Assembly: GCF_004345785.1 (NCBI RefSeq)
Contig: NZ_SLXI01000008.1
Span: 1-51,382, forward strand
Length of the DNA stretch: 51,382 nt
Direction: 5' to 3'
From: Bisgaardia hudsonensis
GTDB taxonomy: Bacteria > Pseudomonadota > Gammaproteobacteria > Enterobacterales > Pasteurellaceae
Part shown: positions 7,710 to 15,313 of the stretch, in pieces
Layout of the letters: each line of letters starts with the position of its first letter
Position numbering within the stretch: the stretch's first letter is position 1
Made by a program: the position numbers and the translations under genes
Notes under the pieces: generated by a model
The model's input: the letters and a program-made list of their open reading frames with translations, nothing else
What the model was told of the DNA's origin: nothing
The model's database searches: none

Positions 7710-8810
7710 GTGTTAGCCACAGGGAAATCCTCCTTGACTAAGGATATAGGGGTAGGAATTGGTCATGATAAAGAAAGCCAATCTAGCTTAACCAAAAGTG
7801 GTATTAACACAAAAAATATTGAAATTCGTAATGAAGATAAACAACTGTCTCAAACAGGAAAAACCGCGAATGAAACTATTAAATCAGTTAAAACAAAGCT
7901 AACCTTAGAAAATGCCGAAGCTCATTCAGGAAAATTGGCACAAAACTTTAATAAAGAAAAAGTATTAAAAGAGTTGAATATCCAAGTTAAAGTAACAAAG
8001 GACTTTAGAAAAAATGCTTTTTCTTCAATTAATAATTATGTTTTACCAAGACAAGCTGAATTAAGAGCTAAAATTAAGACGGCAAAAACAGAGGAAGAAA
8101 AAACAGCCATTTATAAGGAAATTTATAAATTACAATATCAAAAACGTTTATTGGAAACAGTCGTTGGTGTTGTTGCTGGTTCACCAGATGTAGCAATTAC
8201 TCAGGGTACGTTACAATTAGCGAATACAAAAATGCGAGAAGAAACCCTTGCAAACTCCAGAAAATTTAAAGGAATTGTTGATGCAACAACAGGTAAAGTG
8301 TTACGTAATGATTCCTATGATAGTGGCTATTTTGATGGGGTAAAATTAGGTGGGGTGCGTATTGATGTAAATGCTATTTGTGGTGAGAATAGATGTGTTT
8401 TAAGCCCTGATGGGGCAGTTATTTATAATGGTGATGATAAATTACCAAGTTTATCTGATGCTATTAATCCTGAAATAAATGAATTTGTTAGAGATTCTTA
8501 TGGTGCAACAGGTGGTTTTCAGCCTGTCGAAGGCGGGTGGTACTTTGACGGAAAGCCACTGATGCAATATAAAAAAGGTGATTTTTCTGACATATTAGTG
8601 GAATCTTTTGCGGGGCCTCATGATTTATTAGGTGGGCAAATATGGGGCTGGTATGATAAGCAAGGTAATACTTCCCAAAAGAATGGATTAGAGAGTAAAG
8701 CATCGGAAGTAACAACGGCAGTTGCTATTCCAGTTACAGTCCCTATTGCCTTAAGTGATTTAATCTCATCAGATTTTATGGAAGTATTGTATAAGTTGGG
8801 AGGAAATTAA
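7710..8810 (+). CDS. Class III (GPHDLLGG) orphan CdiA C-terminal toxin module
   Basis: The GTG-initiated frame is 366 residues; homology extends a few codons upstream to about 7683, so no real start exists. Residues 1-60 are FHA-2-like. Residues 60-160 form a charged helical linker. Residues 150-220 contain a pretoxin-like stretch (AITQGTLQLANTKMREE, GGVRIDVNAIC) seen in many haemagglutinin C-termini. The end has ESFAGPHDLLGGQIWGWYD and a hydrophobic segment (AVAIPVTVPIALSDLI). A Cys pair lies near CGENRC. I recognise the pattern from FHA-family C-termini but know no activity for it. The hydrophobic tail and lipoprotein partner suggest an envelope target. Its last 20 codons recur before four downstream immunity genes. 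Confidence 0.68.
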   Translation: MLATGKSSLTKDIGVGIGHDKESQSSLTKSGINTKNIEIRNEDKQLSQTGKTANETIKSVKTKLTLENAEAHSGKLAQNFNKEKVLKELNIQVKVTKDFRKNAFSSINNYVLPRQAELRAKIKTAKTEEEKTAIYKEIYKLQYQKRLLETVVGVVAGSPDVAITQGTLQLANTKMREETLANSRKFKGIVDATTGKVLRNDSYDSGYFDGVKLGGVRIDVNAICGENRCVLSPDGAVIYNGDDKLPSLSDAINPEINEFVRDSYGATGGFQPVEGGWYFDGKPLMQYKKGDFSDILVESFAGPHDLLGGQIWGWYDKQGNTSQKNGLESKASEVTTAVAIPVTVPIALSDLISSDFMEVLYKLGGN

Positions 8811-8811
8811 A

Positions 8812-9192
8812 ATGAAAAAGTTAATTTTGCTATTGAGTATATTTTTATTAAATGGCTGTTTATATTCTTTTGAAGATGAATGTTTCAGACCAATTATTCA
8901 GGTTGTATCTGCAAACTGTGAAGTTAAAAAAGGACCTACTTGGCCAGCAATAGCTCATTATCAAAAACCTAATATAATTGGTCATACGGATTCTGCACAA
9001 CGTTTGAAAGATGCCTTAGCTTGTGGTGCAAAAGATAACACCCTTGTAGATGCTCCAAGTAATTACACTATAAATGGTAAGTTTTATAAAGTGCTAGAAA
9101 ATTGTATGGCTGATAGAGGATATATTTACATCTCTTCTGAAGAATGTGGTTATATGAATCCTAAATGGGATAAAGGAAAATGTAATTTATAG
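8812..9192 (+). CDS. Class III immunity lipoprotein
   Basis: 126 residues, with lipobox LNGC (Cys16). The body carries WPAIAHYQKP, IGHTDSAQRLKDALACGAKD, a variable stretch, then ECGYMNPKWDKGKCNL at the C-terminus. Several Cys suggest disulfides. It starts one base after the class III toxin stop, behind GGAGG, and is the only member of its family next to a nearly full toxin. It is therefore the best candidate for the founder of the downstream immunity-only repeats. Confidence 0.75.
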   Translation: MKKLILLLSIFLLNGCLYSFEDECFRPIIQVVSANCEVKKGPTWPAIAHYQKPNIIGHTDSAQRLKDALACGAKDNTLVDAPSNYTINGKFYKVLENCMADRGYIYISSEECGYMNPKWDKGKCNL

Positions 9193-9213
9193 GCTCCACT
9201 ATGATTATAAGTA

Positions 9214-9265
9214 AAGTGCGGTAGGATTTTTGAAAGTTTTAAAACTTGAGGAAATAACAGTACTT
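9214..9265 (+). terminator. Degenerate Hin-type uptake-sequence dyad, cassette border
   Basis: AAGTGCGGT at 9214-9222 is intact. The facing arm reads ACAGTACTT (9257-9265), with two changes that weaken the stem. The loop is the same as at 6274. A class II toxin remnant starts 6 bases later. Confidence 0.6.
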
Positions 9266-9271
9266 TTAGTC

Positions 9272-9439
9272 AGTAGTTATTTTGCTGAAGTACCAGATCC
9301 TATATCAGAAAAAGAACAGTTTAAGAACTTTATAAAGGTCTGGGGAAAACCAATATTTTCAGGCAATAATCCATCTCAACCTAAATTAGTTAATCCAGTT
9401 AATAAGGAAGGAGTGAGTAATGATGAAAATCCATATTAA
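9272..9439 (+). pseudogene. Class II toxin tail remnant
   Basis: About 55 codons, beginning SSYFAEVP (compare SSYFGKVP in the 6290 toxin) and running through NNPSQPKLVNP to a stop that overlaps the next immunity gene. The nucleophile and Asp regions are gone. The open frame can be read back to a TTG at 9230, but that part is uptake-dyad sequence and not toxin. Confidence 0.7.
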
Positions 9440-9698
9440 ATTAATAGGTATCAGTATTTTATTTTTAACGGGGTGCTACCCTTGTCGACCTTTTGATTGG
9501 AATTGTAATCAGAGTACTAAAGATACTAGTTGGTATAAAGAGTCTGAAATATGTGATAGAACTCAAATGAAGTTAGCAAAAGAGAGATTGAATGAGTTGT
9601 ATACAAAAGAAGTAATGGCCGATATCATGGCTGAATGTGTTCTTTCTAACGGGAAATACAAGTTTGATTCTGATCCAAAATATTCAAATATAAAGTAG
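9420..9698 (+). CDS. Class II-associated immunity lipoprotein
   Basis: 92 residues, with lipobox LTGC (Cys19). A Cys-rich start (CYPCRPFDWNC) is followed by a helical stretch with ICDRTQMKLAKERL and a later Cys (ECVLSN). It follows, and overlaps by 20 bases, a class II toxin remnant with AAGGAG upstream. Only weakly like the 6994/7346 proteins, it is best called an orphan immunity gene of uncertain subgroup. Confidence 0.65.
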   Translation: MMKIHIKLIGISILFLTGCYPCRPFDWNCNQSTKDTSWYKESEICDRTQMKLAKERLNELYTKEVMADIMAECVLSNGKYKFDSDPKYSNIK

Positions 9699-9716
9699 AT
9701 TTGTTTTTTAATAGTA

Positions 9717-9771
9717 AAGTGCGGTAGGATTTTTGAAAGTTTTAAAAACTTAAAAGAAACCCACCGCACTT
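9717..9771 (+). terminator. Hin-type uptake-sequence dyad, cassette border
   Basis: AAGTGCGGT (9717-9725) faces ACCGCACTT (9763-9771), with an inner AAGTTTT/AAAACTT palindrome and a T-run after the stem. It separates the 9420 gene from the next class III unit. Confidence 0.72.
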
Positions 9772-9790
9772 TTAGTAAGTAGTGATATTT

Positions 9791-9853
9791 GCTTTGAGTG
9801 ATTTAGTTTCATCAGATTTTATGGAAGTATTATTCCAATTTGGAGGTAATTAA
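9791..9853 (+). pseudogene. Class III toxin last-20-codon remnant
   Basis: Encodes ALSDLVSSDFMEVLFQFGGN and a stop, matching the last residues of the 7710-8810 toxin (ALSDLISSDFMEVLYKLGGN). It ends at the ATG of the next immunity gene. GGAGG within it supplies that gene's ribosome site, which may be why this scrap is kept. Confidence 0.8.
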
Positions 9854-10204
9854 ATGAAAAAAAGAGTTTATTTATTCAGTTTTTTATTAACAAGTTGTTA
9901 TTATCATGATGGATGTATGTATACACCTCAAATGGTTAATTGCTATGTTGATAAGGGTGAAACTTGGCCAGCAATAGCTCATTATCAAAAACCTAATACG
10001 ATTGGTCATACGGATTCTGCACAACGCTGGAAAGATGCGGTGGCTTGTGGTGCAAAATATGGTGATATTAAGTTAAGACATAGTAGTCGTGACGATTTAG
10101 AAAAATTTCAATTATGTATGAAATCCAAAGGTTATCATAAATATTGGCCAGCAGAATGTGGTTATATGAACCCTAAATGGGATGAAGGGAAATGTAATTT
10201 ATAG
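9854..10204 (+). CDS. Class III immunity lipoprotein, orphan
   Basis: 116 residues, with lipobox LTSC (Cys15). The segment after the lipobox (YYHDGCMYTPQMV) differs from the other members. The block WPAIAHYQKPNTIGHTDSAQ and the tail ECGYMNPKWDEGKCNL are shared. The middle (CGAKYGDIKLRHSSRDD) is unique. No toxin remains beyond 20 codons. The 11436 pseudogene has the same N-terminus. Confidence 0.72.
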   Translation: MKKRVYLFSFLLTSCYYHDGCMYTPQMVNCYVDKGETWPAIAHYQKPNTIGHTDSAQRWKDAVACGAKYGDIKLRHSSRDDLEKFQLCMKSKGYHKYWPAECGYMNPKWDEGKCNL

Positions 10205-10225
10205 GCTCCACTATGATTATAAGTA

Positions 10226-10280
10226 AAGTGCGGTAGGATTTTTGAAAGTTTTAAAAACTTAGAAGAAACCCACCGCACTT
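10226..10280 (+). terminator. Hin-type uptake-sequence dyad, cassette border
   Basis: AAGTGCGGT (10226-10234) and ACCGCACTT (10272-10280) are both intact, with TT and GGTAAGTAGTG after the stem as at other borders. Confidence 0.72.
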
Positions 10281-10299
10281 TTGGTAAGTAGTGATATTT

Positions 10300-10362
10300 G
10301 CTTTGAGTGATTTAATTTCATCAGATTTAATGAAAGTGCTATCTCAATTTGGAGGTAATTAA
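10300..10362 (+). pseudogene. Class III toxin last-20-codon remnant
   Basis: Encodes ALSDLISSDLMKVLSQFGGN and a stop at the next immunity ATG. It is the same unit end as at 9791 with two or three residue changes. Confidence 0.78.
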
Positions 10363-10740
10363 ATGAAAAAAACAGTGTTAATATTGAGTATATTTTTGTT
10401 AAATGGCTGTTTATATTCTTCTCAGGAAGAGTGTTTTATCCCAATTATTCAGGTAGTTCCTGCAGATTGTGTTGATAAAGGAGAAGAATGGCCAGCAATA
10501 GCTCATTATCAAAAACCTAATACAATTGGTCATACAGATTCAGAACAGCGTCTAAAAGACGCCTTAGCTTGTGGTGCAAAAGATAGCTCTCTTCAAAATA
10601 AACCAAGTCATTACACCATAAATGGTAAATTCTATGAATATTTTGAAGATTGTATGCAAGACAAAGGATACCGCCATTTATATCCAGCAGAATGTGGCTA
10701 TATGAACCCTAAATGGGATAAGGGAAAGTGTAATTTATAG
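10363..10740 (+). CDS. Class III immunity lipoprotein, orphan
   Basis: 125 residues, with lipobox LNGC (Cys16). Shared blocks are WPAIAHYQKPNTIGHTDSEQ, RLKDALACGAKDSS and ECGYMNPKWDKGKCNL. The segment CMQDKGYRHLYPA matches the 10897 protein and differs from the RGYI form at 8812. It sits between a 20-codon toxin scrap and an uptake dyad, in a tandem unit of about 530 bases. Confidence 0.73.
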   Translation: MKKTVLILSIFLLNGCLYSSQEECFIPIIQVVPADCVDKGEEWPAIAHYQKPNTIGHTDSEQRLKDALACGAKDSSLQNKPSHYTINGKFYEYFEDCMQDKGYRHLYPAECGYMNPKWDKGKCNL

Positions 10741-10759
10741 CCAAACTGTGATTACGGGA

Positions 10760-10814
10760 AAGTGCGGTAGGATTTTTAAAAGTTTTAAAAACTTAGAAGA
10801 AACCCACCGCACTT
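10760..10814 (+). terminator. Hin-type uptake-sequence dyad, cassette border
   Basis: AAGTGCGGT (10760-10768) faces ACCGCACTT (10806-10814). The loop has one base change from neighbouring copies. Confidence 0.72.
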
Positions 10815-10833
10815 TTGGTAAGTGGTGGTATTT

Positions 10834-10896
10834 GCCTTAAGTGATTTAGTTTCATCAGATTTTATGGAAGTATTATTCCAATTGGGAGGTAATTAA
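10834..10896 (+). pseudogene. Class III toxin last-20-codon remnant
   Basis: Encodes ALSDLVSSDFMEVLFQLGGN and a stop. It supplies the GGAGG ribosome site for the next gene. Confidence 0.78.
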
Positions 10897-11277
10897 ATGA
10901 AAAAAATAGTGTTAATACTGAGTATATTTTTGTTAAATTGCTGTTTATATTCTTTTGAAGATGAATGTTTCAGACCAATTATTCAAGTTGTATCTGCAAA
11001 CTGTGAAGCTAAAAAAGGACCTATTTGGCCAGCAATAGCTCATTATCAAAAACCAGATACAATTGGGCATACAAATTCGGAGCAACGTTTGAAAGATGCC
11101 TTAGCTTGTGGTGCAAAAGATAGTTCTCTTCAAAATCTCCCAAGTGATTATACGATAAATGGTAAATTTTATAAATATTTTGAAGACTGTATGCAAGACA
11201 AAGGATATCGCCATTTATACCCAGCAGAATGTGGTTATATGAACCCTAAATGGGATGAAGGAAAATGTAATTTATAG
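10897..11277 (+). CDS. Class III immunity lipoprotein, orphan
   Basis: 126 residues. The lipobox is LNCC, with Cys instead of Gly before the acylated Cys, an uncommon -1 residue that may slow processing. The first half (SFEDECFRPIIQVVSANCE) matches the 8812 protein, while the second half (CMQDKGYRHLYPAECGY) matches 10363. The gene therefore looks like a crossover between those two forms. Confidence 0.72.
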   Translation: MKKIVLILSIFLLNCCLYSFEDECFRPIIQVVSANCEAKKGPIWPAIAHYQKPDTIGHTNSEQRLKDALACGAKDSSLQNLPSDYTINGKFYKYFEDCMQDKGYRHLYPAECGYMNPKWDEGKCNL

Positions 11278-11298
11278 GCTACACTATGATTATAAGTA

Positions 11299-11353
11299 AA
11301 GTGCGGTAGGATTTTTGAAAGTTTTAAAAACTTAAAAGAAACCCACCGCACTT
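11299..11353 (+). terminator. Hin-type uptake-sequence dyad, cassette border
   Basis: AAGTGCGGT (11299-11307) faces ACCGCACTT (11345-11353). This is the last dyad of the class III run. Confidence 0.72.
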
Positions 11354-11372
11354 TTGGTAAGTAGTGATATTT

Positions 11373-11435
11373 GCTTTAAGTGATTTAATTTCATCAGATT
11401 TAATGAAAGTGCTATCTCAATTTGGAGGTAATTAA
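11373..11435 (+). pseudogene. Class III toxin last-20-codon remnant
   Basis: Encodes ALSDLISSDLMKVLSQFGGN and a stop, directly before the ATG of the broken immunity gene at 11436. Confidence 0.78.
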
Positions 11436-11798
11436 ATGAAAAAAAGAGTTTATTTATTCAGTTTTTTATTAACAAGTTGTTATTATCATGATGGATGTAT
11501 GTATACACCTTAAATGGTTAATTGCTATGTTGATAAAGGCGAAAATTGGCCAGCAATAGCGGCTTATCAAAAACCTAATACAATTGGTCATAGGGATTCA
11601 GAACAGCGTCTAAAAGACGCCTTAGCTTGTGGTGCAAAAGATAGCACTCTTGTTGATACACCAAATAATTACACTATAAATGGCAAGTTTTATAAAATGT
11701 TTAGAAATTGTATGGCAGATAGGGGGTATATTCGTTTTACTTCAGCAGAATGTGGTTATATGAACCCTAAATGGGATAAAGGGAAATGTAATTTATAG
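11436..11798 (+). pseudogene. Class III immunity lipoprotein with early nonsense codon
   Basis: The first 25 codons match the 9854 gene, then CAA has become TAA (11511-11513). The frame is otherwise open to 11798 and keeps all family blocks. An in-frame ATG directly after the stop (11514) would give 94 residues but no signal peptide, so no lipoprotein. Immediately after the terminal TAG the sequence turns into FHA-2 coding. Confidence 0.8.
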
Positions 11799-13584
11799 CC
11801 AAACCACCATTGTAAGTAAAAATGATACCACTTTAAAAGGGGCTCAAGTTGTAGGTAAAGGTGTTAGTATTGAGGCTCAAAACCTTAATATTGAAAGCTT
11901 ACAAGACACGGTGACCTACAAAGGTAAGCAAAAAAATATGAGTGGTCAGGTGACAGTGGGCTACGGTGTTTCAGGCAGTGCAAGCTATAGTCAATCTAAG
12001 GTTAATGCGGATTATGCCAGTGTAAGTACGCAGGCGGGTGTATTTACAGGGGATGATGGCTTTAAGGTTAATGTTAAAAAACATACTAATCTTAAAGGTG
12101 GTTTAATTACTTCAATAGAAAAAGCCGAAGCGGACAATAAAAACCGCTTCTCAACAGGCACATTAAGCCATTCGGATATTCAAAATCATTCATCTTCAGC
12201 TAAAGGTTTTGGATTAAGTGGTGGATTTAGTGTGAGTGGCGGTAATGCACCTAAAGAAGTTGAAGGGGTAAAATTAAAACCAGTTGGTGAAAATCATTCA
12301 GATGGGAATTCAAAAGTTGAAATACAAGGTATTGCTGGTATAGGTAATCAAGGGAATTGGGGAATTGCAAAAGGTCTTGCTACTGCATTATTGGGGCAAA
12401 TGAGTGATAAGGGAAGTGAGAATGGTGTAACTACGAGCCGAATCAATACATCTAATATTAAAATTACGGATTCTTCTGCACAGGAAAAGCTAACAGGGCA
12501 GGCAACCTCTCAGCTTATAGATACGCTAAATCAACGAAATCAAAACCAAAACCAAAGTGTAAGTAAGGTAGATATTCAGGCAATTAAAGAAGACCTTAGT
12601 CGTGATTTAGATATTGCTCAAAGTTTTATTAATAATGTTAGTCAAACAGGAGATGATATTTATTATAAAATGGAGAAGAATGAAGACTCTAGTTTTACTA
12701 CATCTAAAGAAAGAGCGGACTGTGAACATATTTCATGTTTAAAAGTAAATGATCCATTAGTACTTAAAAAAGTCATTTATAGTGATAAAGTTCTTACAAG
12801 AGAGCAAGCTGAACTATTGAGTAAAACAGCAACAGCGGGAATGTTAAATTTAACGAGAGAAGATAAAATATCTAGTGCTATCTTGTATGAAAAGGAATTA
12901 AAATCTCTTGATGAATTGGGCGTTGTATTAAATAGAGGTAGTGCAGGAGTAGTAAATGAATTTATCTTCACTGGCTTTGAACGATTGAGGGCTTGGGCAA
13001 ATAAACCTGCTATTTTTGGTGCTTCTAATGCAACAAGAGATACTGTCCAAATCTGGAAAAAGCTAGATGAATATAATGCTTATGCCAAAACTTATGGAGA
13101 TCCTGTTTATAATTCTCATAATTTATCCCATAGTCTCGGAGTATCAGGAAATAAAAATGCTCTTAACTGGTCAGAACATTTAGGGCAAAAATATGAAAAT
13201 ACTAAAGTTGATTTTTTACATCTTGGTGGCTCATACCCTTCAAAAGATATTCATAATCAAGCAAAACCATTCTTTAAAGATGTCAAAACGCAATACAGTT
13301 GTGTTTCTGGAGATGTTGTTTGTCAGGGAATACCGATACTAAGAGGCGTTGGTTTAGGAATGATAGGTAATAATCCCACAACAGCAGATGGGAAAGGAAT
13401 TAATTTTTTACAAGCTCATTCAGAGGCGAATTTTAATAGAAATAATCTAAATTATGGTTTTGATAAAAATGATGAAGATCGTTTTTTGCATAATTATAAT
13501 AATGCCATTGATATATTGAATAAAGTATATGGTGAGGGTGGGAATTGTAATATCAAAAATATAGAAGAGGAAACAGTAAAATGA
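11797..13584 (+). CDS. Orphan FHA-2 plus class I variant (HSLGVS) lipase-like toxin
   Basis: The open frame begins directly at the previous gene's TAG (SQTTIVSKND) with no start; the first usable codon is a GTG at 11911, giving 557 residues. Residues 1-100 nearly repeat residues 503-600 of the 55-3375 protein. A charged pretoxin-like region with CEHISC follows, then a class I-like toxin with Ser408 (SHSLGVSG), Asp468 (SGDVV) and His503 (AHSEANF). The toxin is clearly diverged from the other class I copies. It is an orphan C-terminal half of a CdiA-type protein, probably silent alone. The stop overlaps the immunity ATG by four bases (ATGA). Confidence 0.72.
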   Translation, partial: SQTTIVSKNDTTLKGAQVVGKGVSIEAQNLNIESLQDTVTYKGKQKNMSGQVTVGYGVSGSASYSQSKVNADYASVSTQAGVFTGDDGFKVNVKKHTNLKGGLITSIEKAEADNKNRFSTGTLSHSDIQNHSSSAKGFGLSGGFSVSGGNAPKEVEGVKLKPVGENHSDGNSKVEIQGIAGIGNQGNWGIAKGLATALLGQMSDKGSENGVTTSRINTSNIKITDSSAQEKLTGQATSQLIDTLNQRNQNQNQSVSKVDIQAIKEDLSRDLDIAQSFINNVSQTGDDIYYKMEKNEDSSFTTSKERADCEHISCLKVNDPLVLKKVIYSDKVLTREQAELLSKTATAGMLNLTREDKISSAILYEKELKSLDELGVVLNRGSAGVVNEFIFTGFERLRAWANKPAIFGASNATRDTVQIWKKLDEYNAYAKTYGDPVYNSHNLSHSLGVSGNKNALNWSEHLGQKYENTKVDFLHLGGSYPSKDIHNQAKPFFKDVKTQYSCVSGDVVCQGIPILRGVGLGMIGNNPTTADGKGINFLQAHSEANFNRNNLNYGFDKNDEDRFLHNYNNAIDILNKVYGEGGNCNIKNIEEETVK

Positions 13585-13859
13585 AAAAAATAATTATGTT
13601 AAGTGCAATAGGATTTATGCTATCGGGCTGTATTTGGGATCTATATCCTTCTTATGTAGTGAGTGATATGGGATATTTTGTAGATAAAAATGGCAATAAA
13701 GCTCCAATTGAAGATCGGCATGAATGCTCGAAAGGTATTGGTGATTTAGAATTTTATGCTGAATGTTTATATACCAAAGGTTATCGTTTTAGAACAGAGA
13801 GCTTTGCATATTGTTATCGTCGTCCAAAAAGCTGTGAAATTTACAATAAATATCGGTAA
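13581..13859 (+). CDS. Class I-variant immunity lipoprotein
   Basis: 92 residues, with lipobox LSGC (Cys17). The C-terminal pattern (CLYTKGYRF, AYCYRRPKSCEIYNKYR) places it in the same superfamily as the class I immunity proteins (GYRF, WCW, C, KYR). It overlaps the toxin end by ATGA, so expression is coupled. The middle is shorter than in the others. Confidence 0.75.
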   Translation: MKKIIMLSAIGFMLSGCIWDLYPSYVVSDMGYFVDKNGNKAPIEDRHECSKGIGDLEFYAECLYTKGYRFRTESFAYCYRRPKSCEIYNKYR

Positions 13860-13872
13860 GTTAAACAGTAAA

Positions 13873-13941
13873 ATGAAAAAAATTATGTTGAGTGCAATAG
13901 GTTTTATGCTATCAGGTTGTCTTTGGTATCCTTCATATTGA
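13873..13941 (+). pseudogene. Immunity lipoprotein fragment (signal peptide only)
   Basis: A 22-codon frame (MKKIMLSAIGFMLSGCLWYPSY) repeats the start of the 13581 gene, including the lipobox LSGC, then stops. Sequence after the break is a toxin tail remnant. The unit was evidently duplicated and cut. Confidence 0.75.
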
Positions 13942-14041
13942 TAATTTAAGGTTTGTTTATGATAAAGATGTAATAAAAGAAAAAATAAGAATTATCAATA
14001 ATATTAGGAATTATCACTTTAATACAATAGAGGATAAATAA
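13937..14041 (+). pseudogene. Class I-variant toxin tail remnant
   Basis: Thirty-four codons in frame to a stop, starting near NLRFVYDK. They resemble the tail of the 11797-13584 toxin (NLNYGFDK). The piece overlaps the broken immunity fragment and ends just before the next immunity frame. Confidence 0.55.
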
Positions 14042-14042
14042 A

Positions 14043-14357
14043 ATAAAAATACGAGTAGTAATTTTTGCTTCTTTATTTCTGTCAAGTTGTTCTGTAATAG
14101 ATTTTTTAGCACAGAGAGATACATATGAATTTGAACATTATTGGCAACATGTTTCATCGAAAAAGAAGGCTGATATTGGATTAAGAAATCAATGTTGGGA
14201 AAAAACCGAACAGAAATATCAATTTGCAAGTGATAGGTATTATAATTCTTTTGGAAAATGTATGTATGAGCAGGGCTACCATTTTTATACAACTAGTTGG
14301 GTTTATTGTTATAGATATAATTTAAAATGTCAAATTTATAGTAAATATAGAAAATAA
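14043..14357 (+). pseudogene. Immunity lipoprotein lacking a standard start codon
   Basis: A 104-codon frame reads KIRVVIFASLFLSSC (lipobox LSSC), then a body ending CMYEQGYHF, VYCYRYNLKCQIYSKYRK, clearly of the 13581 superfamily. The expected start reads ATA instead of ATG, 9 bases after GAGG. No internal ATG, GTG or TTG rescues the signal peptide. Either it is dead by start loss or it uses a very weak ATA start. Its stop overlaps the ATG of the next toxin (TAATG). Confidence 0.7.
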
Positions 14358-15313
14358 TGTTCTTTCCGACTATGGACAATTTTATCTTTAATCAAATTGA
14401 TTGTATTGCATCGAAAGAGCTTGATATAAATAATCTTGAAGTACCTAAAACCAGAGAAGAAGCAGAAAAGCTATCGAGAATGTATGCTCATGGAATAATG
14501 AATATGACAGACAATGATCGTTTGACAGGGGTAATTCAATATGGCGGTTCGGATTATTTAGATAATGATGTACTAGTAGTAAGAAAGCCTTATACATCGA
14601 TAACATCTGAATTAACTTATACCGTATTTGAACGTTTGCGGGCAGGATTAGATATACCAAGTATTTTTGGTGCATCAAATGCCAGCCGTGAGCAGGCAAA
14701 AGTTTGGGGATTATTAGAAGAATATAATCGAAATAATCCTGATGATAAAGTTGATTTAAAGCACTTTTCTCATAGCTTAGGGGCTTCAAGTACAAAGAAT
14801 GCAATGAACTGGGCAGATTACCAGGGAATACAGTTTGATAATACCAAATTAAAAGCCAATACTGTCGGCACATCTTATCCAATGCGTAATCATACCATAG
14901 CAGGTACATTATCAGGAGGCTTCTATGATCAAGGCTATACGGAAAAAGCAAGCAAATTGTTTAAAGAAGGAAGTGTTGAATATGCAGTAGCCCCAAGAGA
15001 TATTGTTGCAACAGGAATAAACTTACCTTATGTTTCAGGTAAATTTAGTTTAGGTATAGGAAATACGGATACAACAGGAAGTAATTTTACAGGAATACCA
15101 TTATGGGGAATTTTTTCAGGAGATCACACGATGGCATATTACAAAGATGAGGAAGTGATTAGTTTTCTTAATTCATTTAAAAAAGATAAGGGTAAAGCTT
15201 ATTCAGGTATTATTAATTATCAAAAGAAAGAATGGGGTCAGATAGGACCAAGAACTAAAATAATTAATTTTAGTAAGGGTAATATTATTGAAAATAATCA
15301 AGAGGATAAATAA
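14357..15313 (+). CDS. Class I (subtype b) lipase-like toxin domain with own ATG
   Basis: 318 residues, a nearly free-standing class I toxin domain. Candidate triad: Ser140 (FSHSLGASS), Asp215 (APRDIVATG) and His257 (GDHTMAYY), with the same spacing as in the 55-3375 protein (75 and 42 against 75 and 41). Conserved landmarks are SRMYAHGIMN, VRKPY, FERLRAGLDIPSIFGASN and MNW. Its ATG overlaps the upstream stop and no signal peptide is present. The distal half (YVSGKFSLGIGNTDTTG) defines subtype b, seen also at 18655 and 19461. The stop overlaps the next immunity ATG. Confidence 0.75.
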   Translation: MFFPTMDNFIFNQIDCIASKELDINNLEVPKTREEAEKLSRMYAHGIMNMTDNDRLTGVIQYGGSDYLDNDVLVVRKPYTSITSELTYTVFERLRAGLDIPSIFGASNASREQAKVWGLLEEYNRNNPDDKVDLKHFSHSLGASSTKNAMNWADYQGIQFDNTKLKANTVGTSYPMRNHTIAGTLSGGFYDQGYTEKASKLFKEGSVEYAVAPRDIVATGINLPYVSGKFSLGIGNTDTTGSNFTGIPLWGIFSGDHTMAYYKDEEVISFLNSFKKDKGKAYSGIINYQKKEWGQIGPRTKIINFSKGNIIENNQEDK

